Shown one piece after another: positions 1 through 7,742 of a stretch of 17,561 bases of DNA (its first letter is position 1; every line of letters begins with the position of its first letter). A program made the translations under genes and the position numbers. The stretch spans positions 1-17,561 of the forward strand of contig CAZMHN010000018.1 of the NCBI GenBank assembly GCA_964566145.1, written 5' to 3'. The DNA is from CAZMHN01 sp964566145. Its GTDB lineage: Bacteria; Patescibacteriota; Patescibacteriia; Veblenbacterales; UBA10138. The notes below the pieces were generated by a model. The model did not search any database, was not told where the DNA came from, and saw only the letters and a list, made by a program, of their open reading frames with translations.

Positions 1-410
1 TCCCCCACTTTGTGCCCCAGGAACGCCTCGCCCAAAGGCGATTCGTTGGAGATGAGGCCATTCACCGGGCTGGCCTCGTTCGAGCCCACTATGGTGTAGG
101 TGACTTCGGTCCGGTCGCTCTTAGCCCTCACCGTGGAACCGATGCGGACCACGCCGCCCTGGGTTGCGCCCTCTTCGATGACCGAGGCGTTCTTCAGTAT
201 GTTCTCCAGCTCGATAATGCGCCCCTCGATGAAACCCTGCTCGGACTTGGCTTCCGAGTACTCCGCGTTCTCAGAGAGGTCGCCAAGCTCCTTGGCTTCC
301 TGTATACGCTGGGCTATCTCCTTGCGCTTCACGGACTTCAAGGACTTCAGCTCTTCCTTGAGCTTTTCCAAGCCGTCTTTGGTTACGTAGTGCTGACCGT
401 CTGGTGCCAT
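1..410 (-). CDS. greA: Transcription elongation factor GreA, 3' end cut by window edge
   Basis: GreA binds in the secondary channel of RNA polymerase and stimulates cleavage of backtracked RNA. The first 136 residues are visible. They show the N-terminal antiparallel coiled coil (about residues 10-75) with the tip motif GDLSENAEYSEAK, whose acidic residues D44 and E47 correspond to the catalytic pair of the family. The start of the C-terminal FKBP-like domain follows (VRIGSTVRA onward). The gene runs off the left edge, so about 20 residues are missing compared with the usual ~158. ATG at 410 gives the normal GreA N-terminus; an in-frame GTG at 419 would add three residues. No Shine-Dalgarno is seen. 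A TATTGT at 418-423 lies 7 nt before the ATG, but without a good -35. It lies 110 nt downstream of mrdA, across a hairpin. Confidence 0.96.
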   Translation of the reverse strand, partial: MAPDGQHYVTKDGLEKLKEELKSLKSVKRKEIAQRIQEAKELGDLSENAEYSEAKSEQGFIEGRIIELENILKNASVIEEGATQGGVVRIGSTVRAKSDRTEVTYTIVGSNEASPVNGLISNESPLGEAFLGHKVG

Positions 411-427
411 ATGATTCACAATAACTA

Positions 428-446
428 ACTGGCCCTATCGGCCAGT
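428..446 (-). terminator. Hairpin after mrdA, possible terminator of the mre operon
   Basis: A perfect 7-bp inverted repeat (ACTGGCC, loop GATAG, GGCCAGT on the minus strand) is followed by TTAGTTATT, a moderately U-rich tail. It sits in the only gap between mrdA and greA, so it could end the mre-mrdA transcript. It also overlaps the place where a greA promoter would lie, so an operator or leader role is possible. Confidence 0.45.
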
Positions 447-520
447 GTCTTGCACCCCTTGGCGAGCCCTTGGGGTTCGCGCACAGGTGCGTGCTTTCGC
501 TTATGACTATAGGCAGTAGG

Positions 521-2476
521 CTAGCGCGAGCCGCTGGCGCGTGTCAAGGGAACCTGACCTCCGGCGCGCTCGGCAGTATACCAATTGAAAATCTCGCGCG
601 CAATCGCAATGCCGGTGCTGGAGCCCTCGCCGCCCTCCTCCACCATTACCACCAGAAGAAACTCGGGGTCGTCCGCGGGAAGGTAGCCGGCAAACCAGGC
701 GTGCGTATTCGTGCGCGTGCCGGTTTGGGCCGTGCCGGTCTTGCCCGCAACCGGCAGACTCACACCCAGAAGCCCCCTGCCCGAGCCTGAAGTTACTGTC
801 TGCCGCATGCCCAGGCGCACGGTTTCCAGCCACCCAGGGTCTATAGGCGGAGTGCCGGCGGACTTGGCCATAACGGCTATGGACTCGCCCGACGGATACG
901 CAAGCTCATGCGCCACCCGGGGGGTGCGAAGCTGTCCGTCGGTCGCGACCGAGGCGTAGGCCGCGGCCAGCTGTAAGGGCGTAACCAGCAGGTTGCCCTG
1001 GCCGATGGACACGTTGTAGGTATCGCCGCGATACCAGCGGTCGTTCATCACCCTCTGCTTCCACGCCGCGTCCGGCACCATGCCGGCTTGTTCGCCCGGC
1101 AGGTCCACGCCGGTGGCCCGCCCGAACCCGAAGGTACGGAGGTAACTGCTCAAGCGGCTAATGCCCAGCCCCACGCGTTCGTCCGAGCCGCCGCCTATGA
1201 GGTAGAAAAAGGTGTTCACCGATTCGGCGATGGCCTTGAGCACGCTGGTGGCTCCGTGGCCGCCGGCTTTCCAATCAGCGAAGAACTGCGAGCCGGCGTA
1301 CACGCCGCCCGTGCTCACGAACGCGGTCTGCGGCGTAATGACTTTTTCCTGCAGGGCCGCGGCGGCCACGAACGGCTTGATGGTGGAGCCTGACGGGTAG
1401 GTGCCGCCAATGGCGCGGTTGTACAGCGGGTACTTCGGGTCCTGCAGCAGCTCGGCGATGCGTTCGGCGTCCCTGCCCACGGTGAACGTGTTGGGGTCGA
1501 AGGCGGGATAGCTCACCAGGGCCAACACCTCGCCTGTGGCTGGATCCATGGCCACCACGCTCCCGCCTTTCCGGCTGGTGGCATCCACGGCTTTCTGCAG
1601 GGCGGCGTACGCCGCCTGCTGGAGCTCAATGTCCACAGACAGCGTGAGCTTGGCTCCCGCGACCGGAGGCTCCACGGCGAACACCCGGCGCTCCACGCCG
1701 CGCGCGTCCACTTCCACCTGCCGCTTGCCGACTTTGCCGCGAAGCTCCTGTTCGTACGCCAGCTCGACCCCGGCCTTGCCGATGGTATCGGCCAGCTCGT
1801 AGCCGTCGTACGCTTCGAATTCATCCCGCGTCAGCACGCCCACGTACCCCAGAAGCTGGCCGATGGCCGAACCCCCGACATACGCCCGGTCCGCCACCGG
1901 CTCTATCCTGAGCCCGCTCTCGTCCGACACCCTGAGCATGAGCTTCAGAGCCAGATCGTGCGGCAGGTGCGTGGCCAGGACTTGCGGCACGTACGACGGC
2001 TCGTTGATGTGCGCCAGGTTCTCCTGGTTCAACAGCTCGGTGGGCACGTCCGCCAGTACGCGCGTCAAGAGTTCCTCGCGCTCGACGTCGCCCGGCGGCA
2101 GTTCGGCCGACACCGCCGTTAGGCGGAAGCTGGGCACGTTGTACGCCAGAAGCCGGCCGTAGCGGTCCGTAATCAGTCCGCGCCGGGGAAAAAGCGTTTC
2201 CAGGCGTATGCGGTTGCCTTCGGCCACGCCGCGCCAGTGCGCTCCCTCCCGCACCTGCACGTACATGATCCTGGCGGTGAGCACTAAAAGCACGGCCAGC
2301 AGAGCCATGGTGAACGCGTACGGCACGGCCTGGCTGATGACGCGCTTCAAAGTGCCCACTCCGGCGTCGCCCAGGGTGGTGCCTTCGTACTTGCGCCAGG
2401 AAAACCCCGACACGTCCCGGTCGGCTATGTCGCCCCCTTCTTCCTTGATGATGAACGGATCACCCTGCCGCGCCAT
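521..2476 (-). CDS. mrdA: Penicillin-binding protein 2, elongasome transpeptidase
   Basis: This class B PBP crosslinks peptidoglycan during cell elongation together with MreB/C/D and RodA. The 651-residue protein has a short cytoplasmic N-terminus, one membrane segment (about 48-70), the PBP dimerisation domain (motifs RGLITDRYGR and GYVG), and a transpeptidase domain with all three active-site motifs: STIK (S364, K367), SVN (419-421) and KTG (579-581). ATG at 2476 was chosen because it gives a normal N-terminus and has a GGGGAG sequence 8 nt upstream. A longer open frame to 2611 only runs through mreD in another frame. The start overlaps the end of mreD by 17 nt, suggesting translational coupling. 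It is the last gene of the mre block. rodA, which often follows, is absent here; greA is next. Confidence 0.96.
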   Translation of the reverse strand: MARQGDPFIIKEEGGDIADRDVSGFSWRKYEGTTLGDAGVGTLKRVISQAVPYAFTMALLAVLLVLTARIMYVQVREGAHWRGVAEGNRIRLETLFPRRGLITDRYGRLLAYNVPSFRLTAVSAELPPGDVEREELLTRVLADVPTELLNQENLAHINEPSYVPQVLATHLPHDLALKLMLRVSDESGLRIEPVADRAYVGGSAIGQLLGYVGVLTRDEFEAYDGYELADTIGKAGVELAYEQELRGKVGKRQVEVDARGVERRVFAVEPPVAGAKLTLSVDIELQQAAYAALQKAVDATSRKGGSVVAMDPATGEVLALVSYPAFDPNTFTVGRDAERIAELLQDPKYPLYNRAIGGTYPSGSTIKPFVAAAALQEKVITPQTAFVSTGGVYAGSQFFADWKAGGHGATSVLKAIAESVNTFFYLIGGGSDERVGLGISRLSSYLRTFGFGRATGVDLPGEQAGMVPDAAWKQRVMNDRWYRGDTYNVSIGQGNLLVTPLQLAAAYASVATDGQLRTPRVAHELAYPSGESIAVMAKSAGTPPIDPGWLETVRLGMRQTVTSGSGRGLLGVSLPVAGKTGTAQTGTRTNTHAWFAGYLPADDPEFLLVVMVEEGGEGSSTGIAIAREIFNWYTAERAGGQVPLTRASGSR

Positions 2477-2972
2477 GCCCGTATCTCCCCATTCCCGCCG
2501 CCCGCCGCGCGGCCCAAGCCAGCGCCCAGAGCACGCCGGCTCCCGCGAACCAAGCGCCCACCTGCGTCCAGGCCGGCGCGTGCGGCGCCAGCACCGCGCC
2601 GCCCCAGGCAACGGACGCCCAGAGCACGCCGACCAGTGCGCCGCGCCAGGCTGCGAGCCAGAGGAACGCCGCCAGCGCGCGCGTCAGCGTGTTGTCGGAT
2701 GAAATGAACGGCTCAAATATAAGCACATAGCCCGAGCCTGCCAGCAGGCTGGCCAGAGTTACGACCGGATACGGATTCGGCGACAGCGCGTCCGCCAGGA
2801 TGCAAGACACGGTCAAAAGCCAGGCCGCCCTCCGTCTGTCCCCCGCCAGCCACATGAGGAACGGCGGGAAGATGAGCAAAAGATCAGCGGCCAGGCCGGC
2901 ATAAGGCACAAGCATGAACCTGAGGAGGGCCAAGCTGAGGCCCGCGAGACAAAGATAGAGTGCCCGCTTCAT
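2460..2972 (-). CDS. mreD: Rod shape-determining protein MreD
   Basis: MreD is a small multi-spanning membrane protein that links MreC and the PBP2/RodA enzymes to MreB. The 170-residue product is highly hydrophobic with about five predicted membrane spans and has the usual MreD length; sequence conservation in this family is low, so context carries much of the call. ATG at 2972 lies 4 nt after the mreC stop and starts MKRALYLCLAG, which leads directly into the first span. An upstream ATG at 3023 lies inside mreC and is less likely. No Shine-Dalgarno is visible, so coupling to mreC is likely. Its last 17 nt overlap mrdA. It ends with TGA, which shows that TGA is a stop in this genome. Confidence 0.88.
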   Translation of the reverse strand: MKRALYLCLAGLSLALLRFMLVPYAGLAADLLLIFPPFLMWLAGDRRRAAWLLTVSCILADALSPNPYPVVTLASLLAGSGYVLIFEPFISSDNTLTRALAAFLWLAAWRGALVGVLWASVAWGGAVLAPHAPAWTQVGAWFAGAGVLWALAWAARRAAGMGRYGHGAAG

Positions 2973-2976
2973 AGCC

Positions 2977-3798
2977 TTACATGCCGGAACGCTTGAGTAT
3001 GTACAGGAACCTGAACCGCTCAAGCGGAACGGGCGGAACTACCGTGGCGCTTTGGAAGAACGCGCCTTCGATGCGCTCTACCGAAGTTATGGAACCGACC
3101 AGAATTCCGGAAGGCACGCGTTCGTCCAGGTTGCCGGTCACGACCGCGTCACCCACCTCCACCGCGTCGTTAGGCGGCAGGTAGGTGAGGCGCAACCCAA
3201 GGTTGAACTCGCCGCGCAACAGGCCCTGGCTGTGTTCGTCGTTCACGACCTGCGCCAGCACCTGACTGGCGGGCGAGGTGGTCGGCACGAAACTGGACGT
3301 ACGCTCCGACACCTCCGTAATTGTCCCGACGAGAACCATGGCCGCGGCGGAACCGACCGCGCCTGGCAGGCCGGCCACCAGCGGCAATCCGGAACGGACG
3401 CCGTCTTGCGCTCCCCGGTTCACCACGTACTTCCGCCCGGTTTCGTTCTCTTCCTGGCCTATGACCTCGGCCCCGACCACGTCTACGCCGCTGGGGACCT
3501 GGAAGCCGGACAATTCCCTGAGCTGTTCGTTCTCCTGCAGAAGCTGTTCATAGGCGGCGTTCCGCGCCTGCCAGGCGGCCAGCTCCTGGCGCAGGCGCTC
3601 ATTCTCCTGCTCCGTCGTGTGAGCGCGGAACAGCGAACCGGCGTAAGATCCGGCCCGGTGGAACTCGCGTACCACCGGAACAAGCGCGGCTTGAGTGCCG
3701 CGCTGGATCATTCGCCACAGCGGCGACGCCACCACAATGAGCGCCACCGCGAGCACCAGTGCTACCCGCCAGAGCTGATGCCGGAAGGCAGTTGGCAT
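2977..3798 (-). CDS. mreC: Rod shape-determining protein MreC
   Basis: MreC is the extracytoplasmic scaffold of the elongasome; it binds PBP2 and self-assembles. The 273-residue protein has an N-terminal membrane anchor (about 11-27), a coiled coil (about 62-97, rich in E, Q, L and R with heptad spacing), and the two-lobed beta-barrel domain, with family-like stretches VVNRGAQDGV, GLVRG-like QGLLRGEF, and DAVVTGNLDERVPSGILVG. The last is the strongly conserved MreC signature (G-D-x-V-x-T-G, then P-x-G-I-x-V-G). ATG at 3798 follows the mreB stop by 3 nt and gives the expected N-terminus. No Shine-Dalgarno is visible, in keeping with coupled translation from mreB. Confidence 0.95.
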   Translation of the reverse strand: MPTAFRHQLWRVALVLAVALIVVASPLWRMIQRGTQAALVPVVREFHRAGSYAGSLFRAHTTEQENERLRQELAAWQARNAAYEQLLQENEQLRELSGFQVPSGVDVVGAEVIGQEENETGRKYVVNRGAQDGVRSGLPLVAGLPGAVGSAAAMVLVGTITEVSERTSSFVPTTSPASQVLAQVVNDEHSQGLLRGEFNLGLRLTYLPPNDAVEVGDAVVTGNLDERVPSGILVGSITSVERIEGAFFQSATVVPPVPLERFRFLYILKRSGM

Positions 3799-3801
3799 AG
3801 G

Positions 3802-4842
3802 CTACCGCTGGGTTGAAGGCAGAAGCAGGTCCTTGGTCCCTTCGATGTCGTCCAGCACCACGCCGGTCCCCCGCACGACCGCGGTCAGCGGATCGTCCAC
3901 CACCTGCACAGGCACCGACAGCTCGTGTGTGAACAGCTTGTCCAGACCTTTCATCAGCGCGCCTCCGCCGCTCATGACTATCCCCCGCTCGTAAATGTCG
4001 GCCACCAGCTCGGGAGGAGTGCTTTCGATGGTCGTTTTGATGTTCTCCACCATGAGCCTGAGTATCTTCTGTATGGCCTCGCGCACCTGGGCGTCGGTTA
4101 TCGCGGCCTCGCGCGGCAGGCCGGTTATCAGGTCGCGGCCGCGCATCTTCATCTGCGTCGGCTTGTCCGTTTCCACGGCCGAAGCCAGCTTTACCTTCAC
4201 CTCCTCGGCCATGCGCTCGCCCAAAAGCAGGTTGAAATGCTCGCGGGCGTAGTTGACGATGGCCTCAGTGAGCTCGTCCCCGGCTATCCGCATGGAACGC
4301 GACACCACCACGCCGCCCAGGCTGATTACGGCTATTTCAGTGGTGCCTCCGCCTATGTCCACCACCATGTGGCCCGTGGCTTCGCGGATGGGCAGGCGCG
4401 CCCCCAGCGCGGCCGCCATCGGCTCCTCAATGAGCAGTACTTCGCGGGCGCCGGCCGAAAGCGCGGCGTCCTCAACGGCTTTCCGCTCCACCTCCGTAAC
4501 TCCCAAGGGGATCCCAATGACCACGCGAGGCCGCGGCGCTATGGCGTAGCTTCCCTCGTGAACGCGGTCGATGAAATACTTCAGCATTTTCTCGGACACC
4601 TCGAAATCGGAAATGACGCCGTCCGAAAGCGGCCGAGTGGCCACGATGTGCGGCGGGGTCTTGCCGAGCATGCGCTGGGCGTCGGAGCCCACCGCCACGA
4701 TCTGATCGCTCCTCGTGTTCACCGCCACCACCGACGGCTCATTCACGACAATGCCCTTGTCCTTCACAAAGACAAGCGTGTTGGCCGTACCCAGGTCAAT
4801 GCCTATGTCGCGCGAAAGTTTGCCCCACAGGGAACCGAACAT
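3802..4842 (-). CDS. mreB: Rod shape-determining protein MreB, bacterial actin
   Basis: MreB polymerises on the inner membrane face with ATP and orients cell-wall synthesis. The 346-residue product matches the usual family length. Visible motifs are phosphate-1 (DIGIDLGTANTLVF, 12-25), phosphate-2 (VVDIGGGTTEIAVI) and the adenosine motif (GIVMSGGGALMKGL). The first residues, MFGSLWGKL, form an amphipathic membrane-binding helix as in Gram-negative MreB. ATG at 4842 is chosen because of this helix; an ATG at 4896 would extend into proS and add residues unlike the family. The start lies 40 nt after the proS stop and only 8 nt below a good -10 box, so the main transcript is probably leaderless. 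It heads the mreBCD-mrdA run, with possible read-through from proS. Confidence 0.98.
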   Translation of the reverse strand: MFGSLWGKLSRDIGIDLGTANTLVFVKDKGIVVNEPSVVAVNTRSDQIVAVGSDAQRMLGKTPPHIVATRPLSDGVISDFEVSEKMLKYFIDRVHEGSYAIAPRPRVVIGIPLGVTEVERKAVEDAALSAGAREVLLIEEPMAAALGARLPIREATGHMVVDIGGGTTEIAVISLGGVVVSRSMRIAGDELTEAIVNYAREHFNLLLGERMAEEVKVKLASAVETDKPTQMKMRGRDLITGLPREAAITDAQVREAIQKILRLMVENIKTTIESTPPELVADIYERGIVMSGGGALMKGLDKLFTHELSVPVQVVDDPLTAVVRGTGVVLDDIEGTKDLLLPSTQR

Positions 4843-4850
4843 ACGCCCAT

Positions 4851-4879
4851 AGTCTAATGGACGCACCCGAACGTGTCCA
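4851..4879 (-). promoter_or_regulatory. Promoter for mreB, predicted leaderless
   Basis: On the minus strand TGGACA (4879-4874), a 17-nt spacer and TAGACT (4856-4851) resemble a sigma70 promoter with 5/6 and 4/6 matches. The -10 box ends 8 nt before the mreB ATG, so transcription should start within about 1-3 nt of the start codon. The -35 box begins a few bases after the proS stop. Confidence 0.65.
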
Positions 4880-4882
4880 GGC

Positions 4883-6130
4883 TTACCCCCGAACACTAAA
4901 CGTGCTCACGATTTTGGCTTCGGCAACAAGCTCGGCCTCTTTACCGGCCCTGGCTTTGAGCTCGACTTTGCCTGCTGTCTTCTCGCTCACGACCGCGCGC
5001 CACGGAATGCCGATAAGGTCCGCATCCTTGAACTTGACGCCGGGCTGTTCGTCGCGGTCGTCGAACAGCACTTCCGCGCCTTTGGCTGACAGCGCGTCGT
5101 AGAGCGCGCGAGCCTGCTTCAGCGGTTCGCCTTGTCCCAAAGCCAAAAGATGGAGCCGGAACGGCGCCACTTCTTCCGGCCATACCACGCCGGCCTCGTC
5201 GTGATGCACTTCCACTATGGTTCCCATGACGCGGCCGGGCCCTATGCCGTACGACGCCATGATGACGGGCTTCTGCCGGCCGGCTTCATCGGTGAAATGA
5301 AGACCCAAAGCCTCGGAGAACTTCGTGCCCAGCTTGAAGATATTGCCAACTTCCACGCTCTTGCCTTCCGTCAGGGGCATGTTGCCGCAGGCGGGGCAGG
5401 TCGCCCCCACCTTACCCTGCGCCACCTCCCTGTTTTGGGCGTATTTGCAAGCCGGACAGTACACCGTGTAATCCTCACCCGCCTCCGTCAGCACCTGGAA
5501 CTCGTGGCTGAATTTCTTGGTGAAAGCGCCGCCGGAAGCCTCCACCACCAAAGCCTCCAAGCCGCACCGCTGGAACACCTTGAGGTAGGCCGCCTTGGCT
5601 TTTTCGTAATACTGGTCCAAATCGGCTTCCGAAACGTGGAAGCTGTACAGATCCTTCATGACGAATTCGCGCATCCGGATGATGCCGCTCTTGGCCCTGG
5701 GCTCGTTCCTGAACTTGGTCTGGAACTGGTACACCGCCTTGGGCAGGTCGCGGTAGGAATTTACGAACCGCTTGGCTATCTCGGTAACGGCCTCCTCATG
5801 CGTCCAGGCCAGGCCTACGCCCGGTTCCTCGCCTGCCTTGCCTACCTTGAACATTATTTCCTCCGGCGTCACCCAGCGATCGGTCTTCTGCCACAGTTCT
5901 TTGGGCTGAAGCGCGGTCATAACCAGCTCCTGGCCGCCGATGGCGTTCATTTCCTCGCGTATCACCTGCTCTATCTTCTTTACGACGCGGTACCCCAGAG
6001 GCAGGAACGAATACACGCCGGCCAGCTGCTTGTCTATGAACCCGGCCTGCGTCAAAAGCCTGGCGTTCACCGACACCTCATCGGCCGGCGCGGTCCTGGT
6101 AGTTTTGGTGAATAGCTGTGATTGGAGCAT
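4883..6130 (-). CDS. proS: Prolyl-tRNA synthetase, short form without INS editing domain
   Basis: This class II synthetase charges tRNA-Pro. The 415-residue protein shows motif 1 (SFLPLGYRVVKKIEQVI, 41-57), motif 2 (FRNEPRAKSGIIRMREFVMKDLYSF, 140-164), motif 3 (ASYGIGPGRVMGTIVE, 292-307) and a C-terminal anticodon-binding domain (about 324-410). Typical bacterial ProRS is ~570 residues with a ~180-residue INS editing domain between motifs 2 and 3. Here that place holds only a short segment with two CPAC pairs (225-228 and 245-248), a probable zinc ribbon. ATG at 6130 gives the family N-terminus (MLQSQLFTKT); an upstream in-frame ATG at 6325 would add 65 residues and overlap the divergent neighbour. 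A weak -10-like TATAGC (6138-6143) lies 7 nt upstream. No terminator separates it from mreB. Confidence 0.96.
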   Translation of the reverse strand: MLQSQLFTKTTRTAPADEVSVNARLLTQAGFIDKQLAGVYSFLPLGYRVVKKIEQVIREEMNAIGGQELVMTALQPKELWQKTDRWVTPEEIMFKVGKAGEEPGVGLAWTHEEAVTEIAKRFVNSYRDLPKAVYQFQTKFRNEPRAKSGIIRMREFVMKDLYSFHVSEADLDQYYEKAKAAYLKVFQRCGLEALVVEASGGAFTKKFSHEFQVLTEAGEDYTVYCPACKYAQNREVAQGKVGATCPACGNMPLTEGKSVEVGNIFKLGTKFSEALGLHFTDEAGRQKPVIMASYGIGPGRVMGTIVEVHHDEAGVVWPEEVAPFRLHLLALGQGEPLKQARALYDALSAKGAEVLFDDRDEQPGVKFKDADLIGIPWRAVVSEKTAGKVELKARAGKEAELVAEAKIVSTFSVRG

Positions 6131-6169
6131 AAGCAGAGCTATAAATACTGTTCTAGCGTAAGCGAACTG

Positions 6170-6187
6170 CGGCTTATTAGCAAGCCG
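6170..6187. repeat. Inverted repeat in the proS/DUF5701 divergent region
   Basis: CGGCTT, a 6-nt spacer (ATTAGC) and AAGCCG form a perfect 6-bp inverted repeat about 40 nt upstream of proS and about 27 nt upstream of the -35 box of the divergent gene. It could be an operator or chance; it has no U tail on either side. Confidence 0.3.
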
Positions 6188-6213
6188 GCGGAGCTTACCG
6201 TTTATGCGTAATC

Positions 6214-6242
6214 TTGACACACGACCGATTCTATGGTACAAA
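6214..6242 (+). promoter_or_regulatory. Promoter for the DUF5701-like gene
   Basis: A perfect TTGACA (6214-6219), a 17-nt spacer and TACAAA (6237-6242, 4/6) predict a transcription start near 6249, giving a ~35-nt AT-rich leader before the ATG at 6284. This is the best -35 match in the window. Confidence 0.7.
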
Positions 6243-6269
6243 CACATGATTACAAAAACAAAAACTTCC

Positions 6270-6275
6270 AAGGAA
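6270..6275 (+). promoter_or_regulatory. Shine-Dalgarno AAGGAA that decides the start at 6284
   Basis: AAGGAA ends 8 nt before ATG 6284 and lies downstream of the predicted transcription start. It supports that ATG over the in-frame ATG at 6233, which lies upstream of the predicted transcription start. Confidence 0.6.
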
Positions 6276-6283
6276 TAGCGAAC

Positions 6284-7579
6284 ATGAACAATCAGCGTCC
6301 TTACGTGACCCGCTGGACCTTCCATGGTGCCGCGCGGGCCGCGGAAAAGTATTTGAGGGCGCTGGAGAACGGTGAAGAATACCGCCTGTCGCCACGCACC
6401 CTCACCTGCATAGCCAGGGTACAGCAGCTGCTTCTCGAGCTTCTGCTCGGGTTAGAACGCGCCGCCGCGGGCAAATCCCGCACAGCCAAACTGCCGCCCC
6501 AGCAGGAATCACTGGCCAGAGTTCTGAAGGGCGTGTTGGAAAGTAAGCTTCAGCGGCAGATAACTGAAGAGGAACTGTTGGAAGCACTACGCACGGTGTG
6601 CGCCGTCGGTAACGAACTTCCGCTCATATCGGGAAGGGATGTCCTGACCATCGCCTATTCACCGGCCAAGCTCAAGCTGTATACCTCTTTCCTGAACGCC
6701 TACCAAGCGCGCCCGAAAGACACGAGGGGCAGGCGCACTATGTCCCAACGGCCGACCAGCGCCAAAATACGGCTGGAAACGCCTTCCCCCCTGCCGCAAG
6801 TACGCTTGGACGGAGCGCTCCTGCTTGCGCCCATAGACGACCCGCATCCGGCGCGACACCATGAAATAGACGAACGGTTCGACTACCAGGTGGAGATACT
6901 TCTCGAGCGCGGCTACCATGAGGCCATAGGCCAAACGGAAGAAGAGTTCAAGGATGCGCTTGAACCTTTGCGCAAGCTTATCCTGGCTCACGGCGCTCAA
7001 GTGAACGGCCGCGTGCCTTTCCTCATAGTGCCTCACGGCTCTCTGCGGCTCGGCGAACTCATGCGCATGGTGGAGGTCATTCCTCACGGGAGGGATAAGG
7101 TGGAGCGCACGGAAGGCAGACTGCTGCTGAATGAGAACGAAATACTCACTCTGCCTTCGCTCAGCATCCCGGAACGCCCCTACCTGCTCCTCGACGTGGC
7201 TCACGGCGCCGGCGTGCGCAAGATGCCGCACGAAACCTACCTCAGGCTGCTGCGGTCCCACGGCCGGTCTCCGCTGACCGCACAGGAGACCATGCTGTAC
7301 CTTATCCAGCACGAGACAAAGCTTGATTTCTACAAGTTCCTCGTAGCCGGCTCTCGTTACAAGTCCATCTACCACCCGTACGTGCTCTACAGCGGATGCC
7401 TCAAACGCCCGGCGCCTCCGTGCGCGGAGATGAGCTTCATCACCGCCGAAGCGGCAGAACGCTGGCTTGCGGCTCCCGAGGATTGGGAACAGCACGTGAG
7501 CGACAGGATAACCCGCACCGCAGAACTGTCCCGCGCTATCCCGTCCTGCGCAGGACGAATCTCCTCAAATAAATCCTGA
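6284..7579 (+). CDS. DUF5701-like protein with a helical N-terminal extension
   Basis: The 431-residue protein has no known enzymatic role that I can name. Its C-terminal half (about 198-400) resembles DUF5701 proteins of actinobacteria from memory: FDYQVEILLERGY, GRVPFLIV, PYLLLDVAHG, then GRSPLTAQE and FLVAGSRYKSIYHPYVLYSG follow the order of that family. The N-terminal half (1-145) is predicted helical and charged and has no family I recognise. A basic linker (about 143-163, rich in R, K, T and S) joins the two. There is no signal peptide or membrane span, so it is probably cytoplasmic. It is monocistronic: own promoter at 6214-6242, Shine-Dalgarno AAGGAA, and a strong terminator just after the stop. 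It diverges from proS. The gene is real by length, codon pattern and flanking signals; the family link is moderate. Confidence 0.85.
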   Translation: MNNQRPYVTRWTFHGAARAAEKYLRALENGEEYRLSPRTLTCIARVQQLLLELLLGLERAAAGKSRTAKLPPQQESLARVLKGVLESKLQRQITEEELLEALRTVCAVGNELPLISGRDVLTIAYSPAKLKLYTSFLNAYQARPKDTRGRRTMSQRPTSAKIRLETPSPLPQVRLDGALLLAPIDDPHPARHHEIDERFDYQVEILLERGYHEAIGQTEEEFKDALEPLRKLILAHGAQVNGRVPFLIVPHGSLRLGELMRMVEVIPHGRDKVERTEGRLLLNENEILTLPSLSIPERPYLLLDVAHGAGVRKMPHETYLRLLRSHGRSPLTAQETMLYLIQHETKLDFYKFLVAGSRYKSIYHPYVLYSGCLKRPAPPCAEMSFITAEAAERWLAAPEDWEQHVSDRITRTAELSRAIPSCAGRISSNKS

Positions 7580-7581
7580 CA

Positions 7582-7617
7582 ACGGGCCAGCCCACCAAAG
7601 GTTGGCCCGTCTTTTTT
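7582..7617 (+). terminator. Strong Rho-independent terminator of the DUF5701-like gene
   Basis: The 8-bp stem ACGGGCCA / TGGCCCGT (7582-7610) contains an inner ACC-AAA-GGT hairpin and is followed by CTTTTTT. It starts 3 nt after the stop codon. Read on the minus strand, the same stem lies downstream of tRNA-Gln and may stop that transcript too, though its minus-strand tail (TGTCAGG) is poor. Confidence 0.9.
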
Positions 7618-7639
7618 ATACTGCGGCTTCCTGTCGAAG

Positions 7640-7710
7640 CTGGGGGACATGGATTCGAACCATGATTACTGCGTCCAGAGCGCAGCGTCCTACCATTAGA
7701 CGATCCCCCA
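7640..7710 (-). tRNA. tRNA-Gln, anticodon CTG
   Basis: The 71-nt minus-strand sequence folds as a standard cloverleaf: acceptor TGGGGGA/TCCCCCA, D arm GTC..GAC with the TAATGGTAG loop, anticodon stem CTGCG/CGCAG around loop CTCTGGA (anticodon CTG at 34-36, reading CAG), a 4-nt variable region, and T arm CATGG-TTCGAAT-CCATG. The discriminator is G, as usual for tRNA-Gln. The 3' CCA is not encoded (CTTC follows), so it must be added by a CCA-adding enzyme. It lies 63 nt downstream of dnaX on the same strand but has its own promoter. Confidence 0.95.
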
Positions 7711-7742
7711 GCACCGGCAACAAACCGCTTCAGTTCTGAAAC

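Noticed and set aside
411..423. greA promoter with -10 TATTGT 7 nt before the ATG
   Set aside because: Spacing fits the leaderless pattern, but no convincing -35 or TGn extension is present and the region overlaps a hairpin, so it is mentioned but not listed as a promoter.
12..428. Plus-strand open frame opposite greA
   Set aside because: The minus strand encodes an unmistakable GreA through the window edge; the plus frame shows no domain.
2477..2611. N-terminal extension of PBP2 by 45 residues
   Set aside because: The added stretch is Arg/Gly/Trp-rich and lies wholly inside mreD in another frame; the ATG at 2476 has a Shine-Dalgarno-like sequence and gives a normal PBP2 start.
6138..6143. 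proS -10 box TATAGC 7 nt before the ATG
   Set aside because: Only 4/6 match with no -35 at 16-18 nt; too weak to list separately.
6246..6278. Ten-codon Lys/Thr-rich leader peptide frame ending at the Shine-Dalgarno of the DUF5701-like gene
   Set aside because: Its ATG lies only 3 nt after the -10 box, so the predicted transcript starts downstream of it; no run of a single regulatory amino acid is present.
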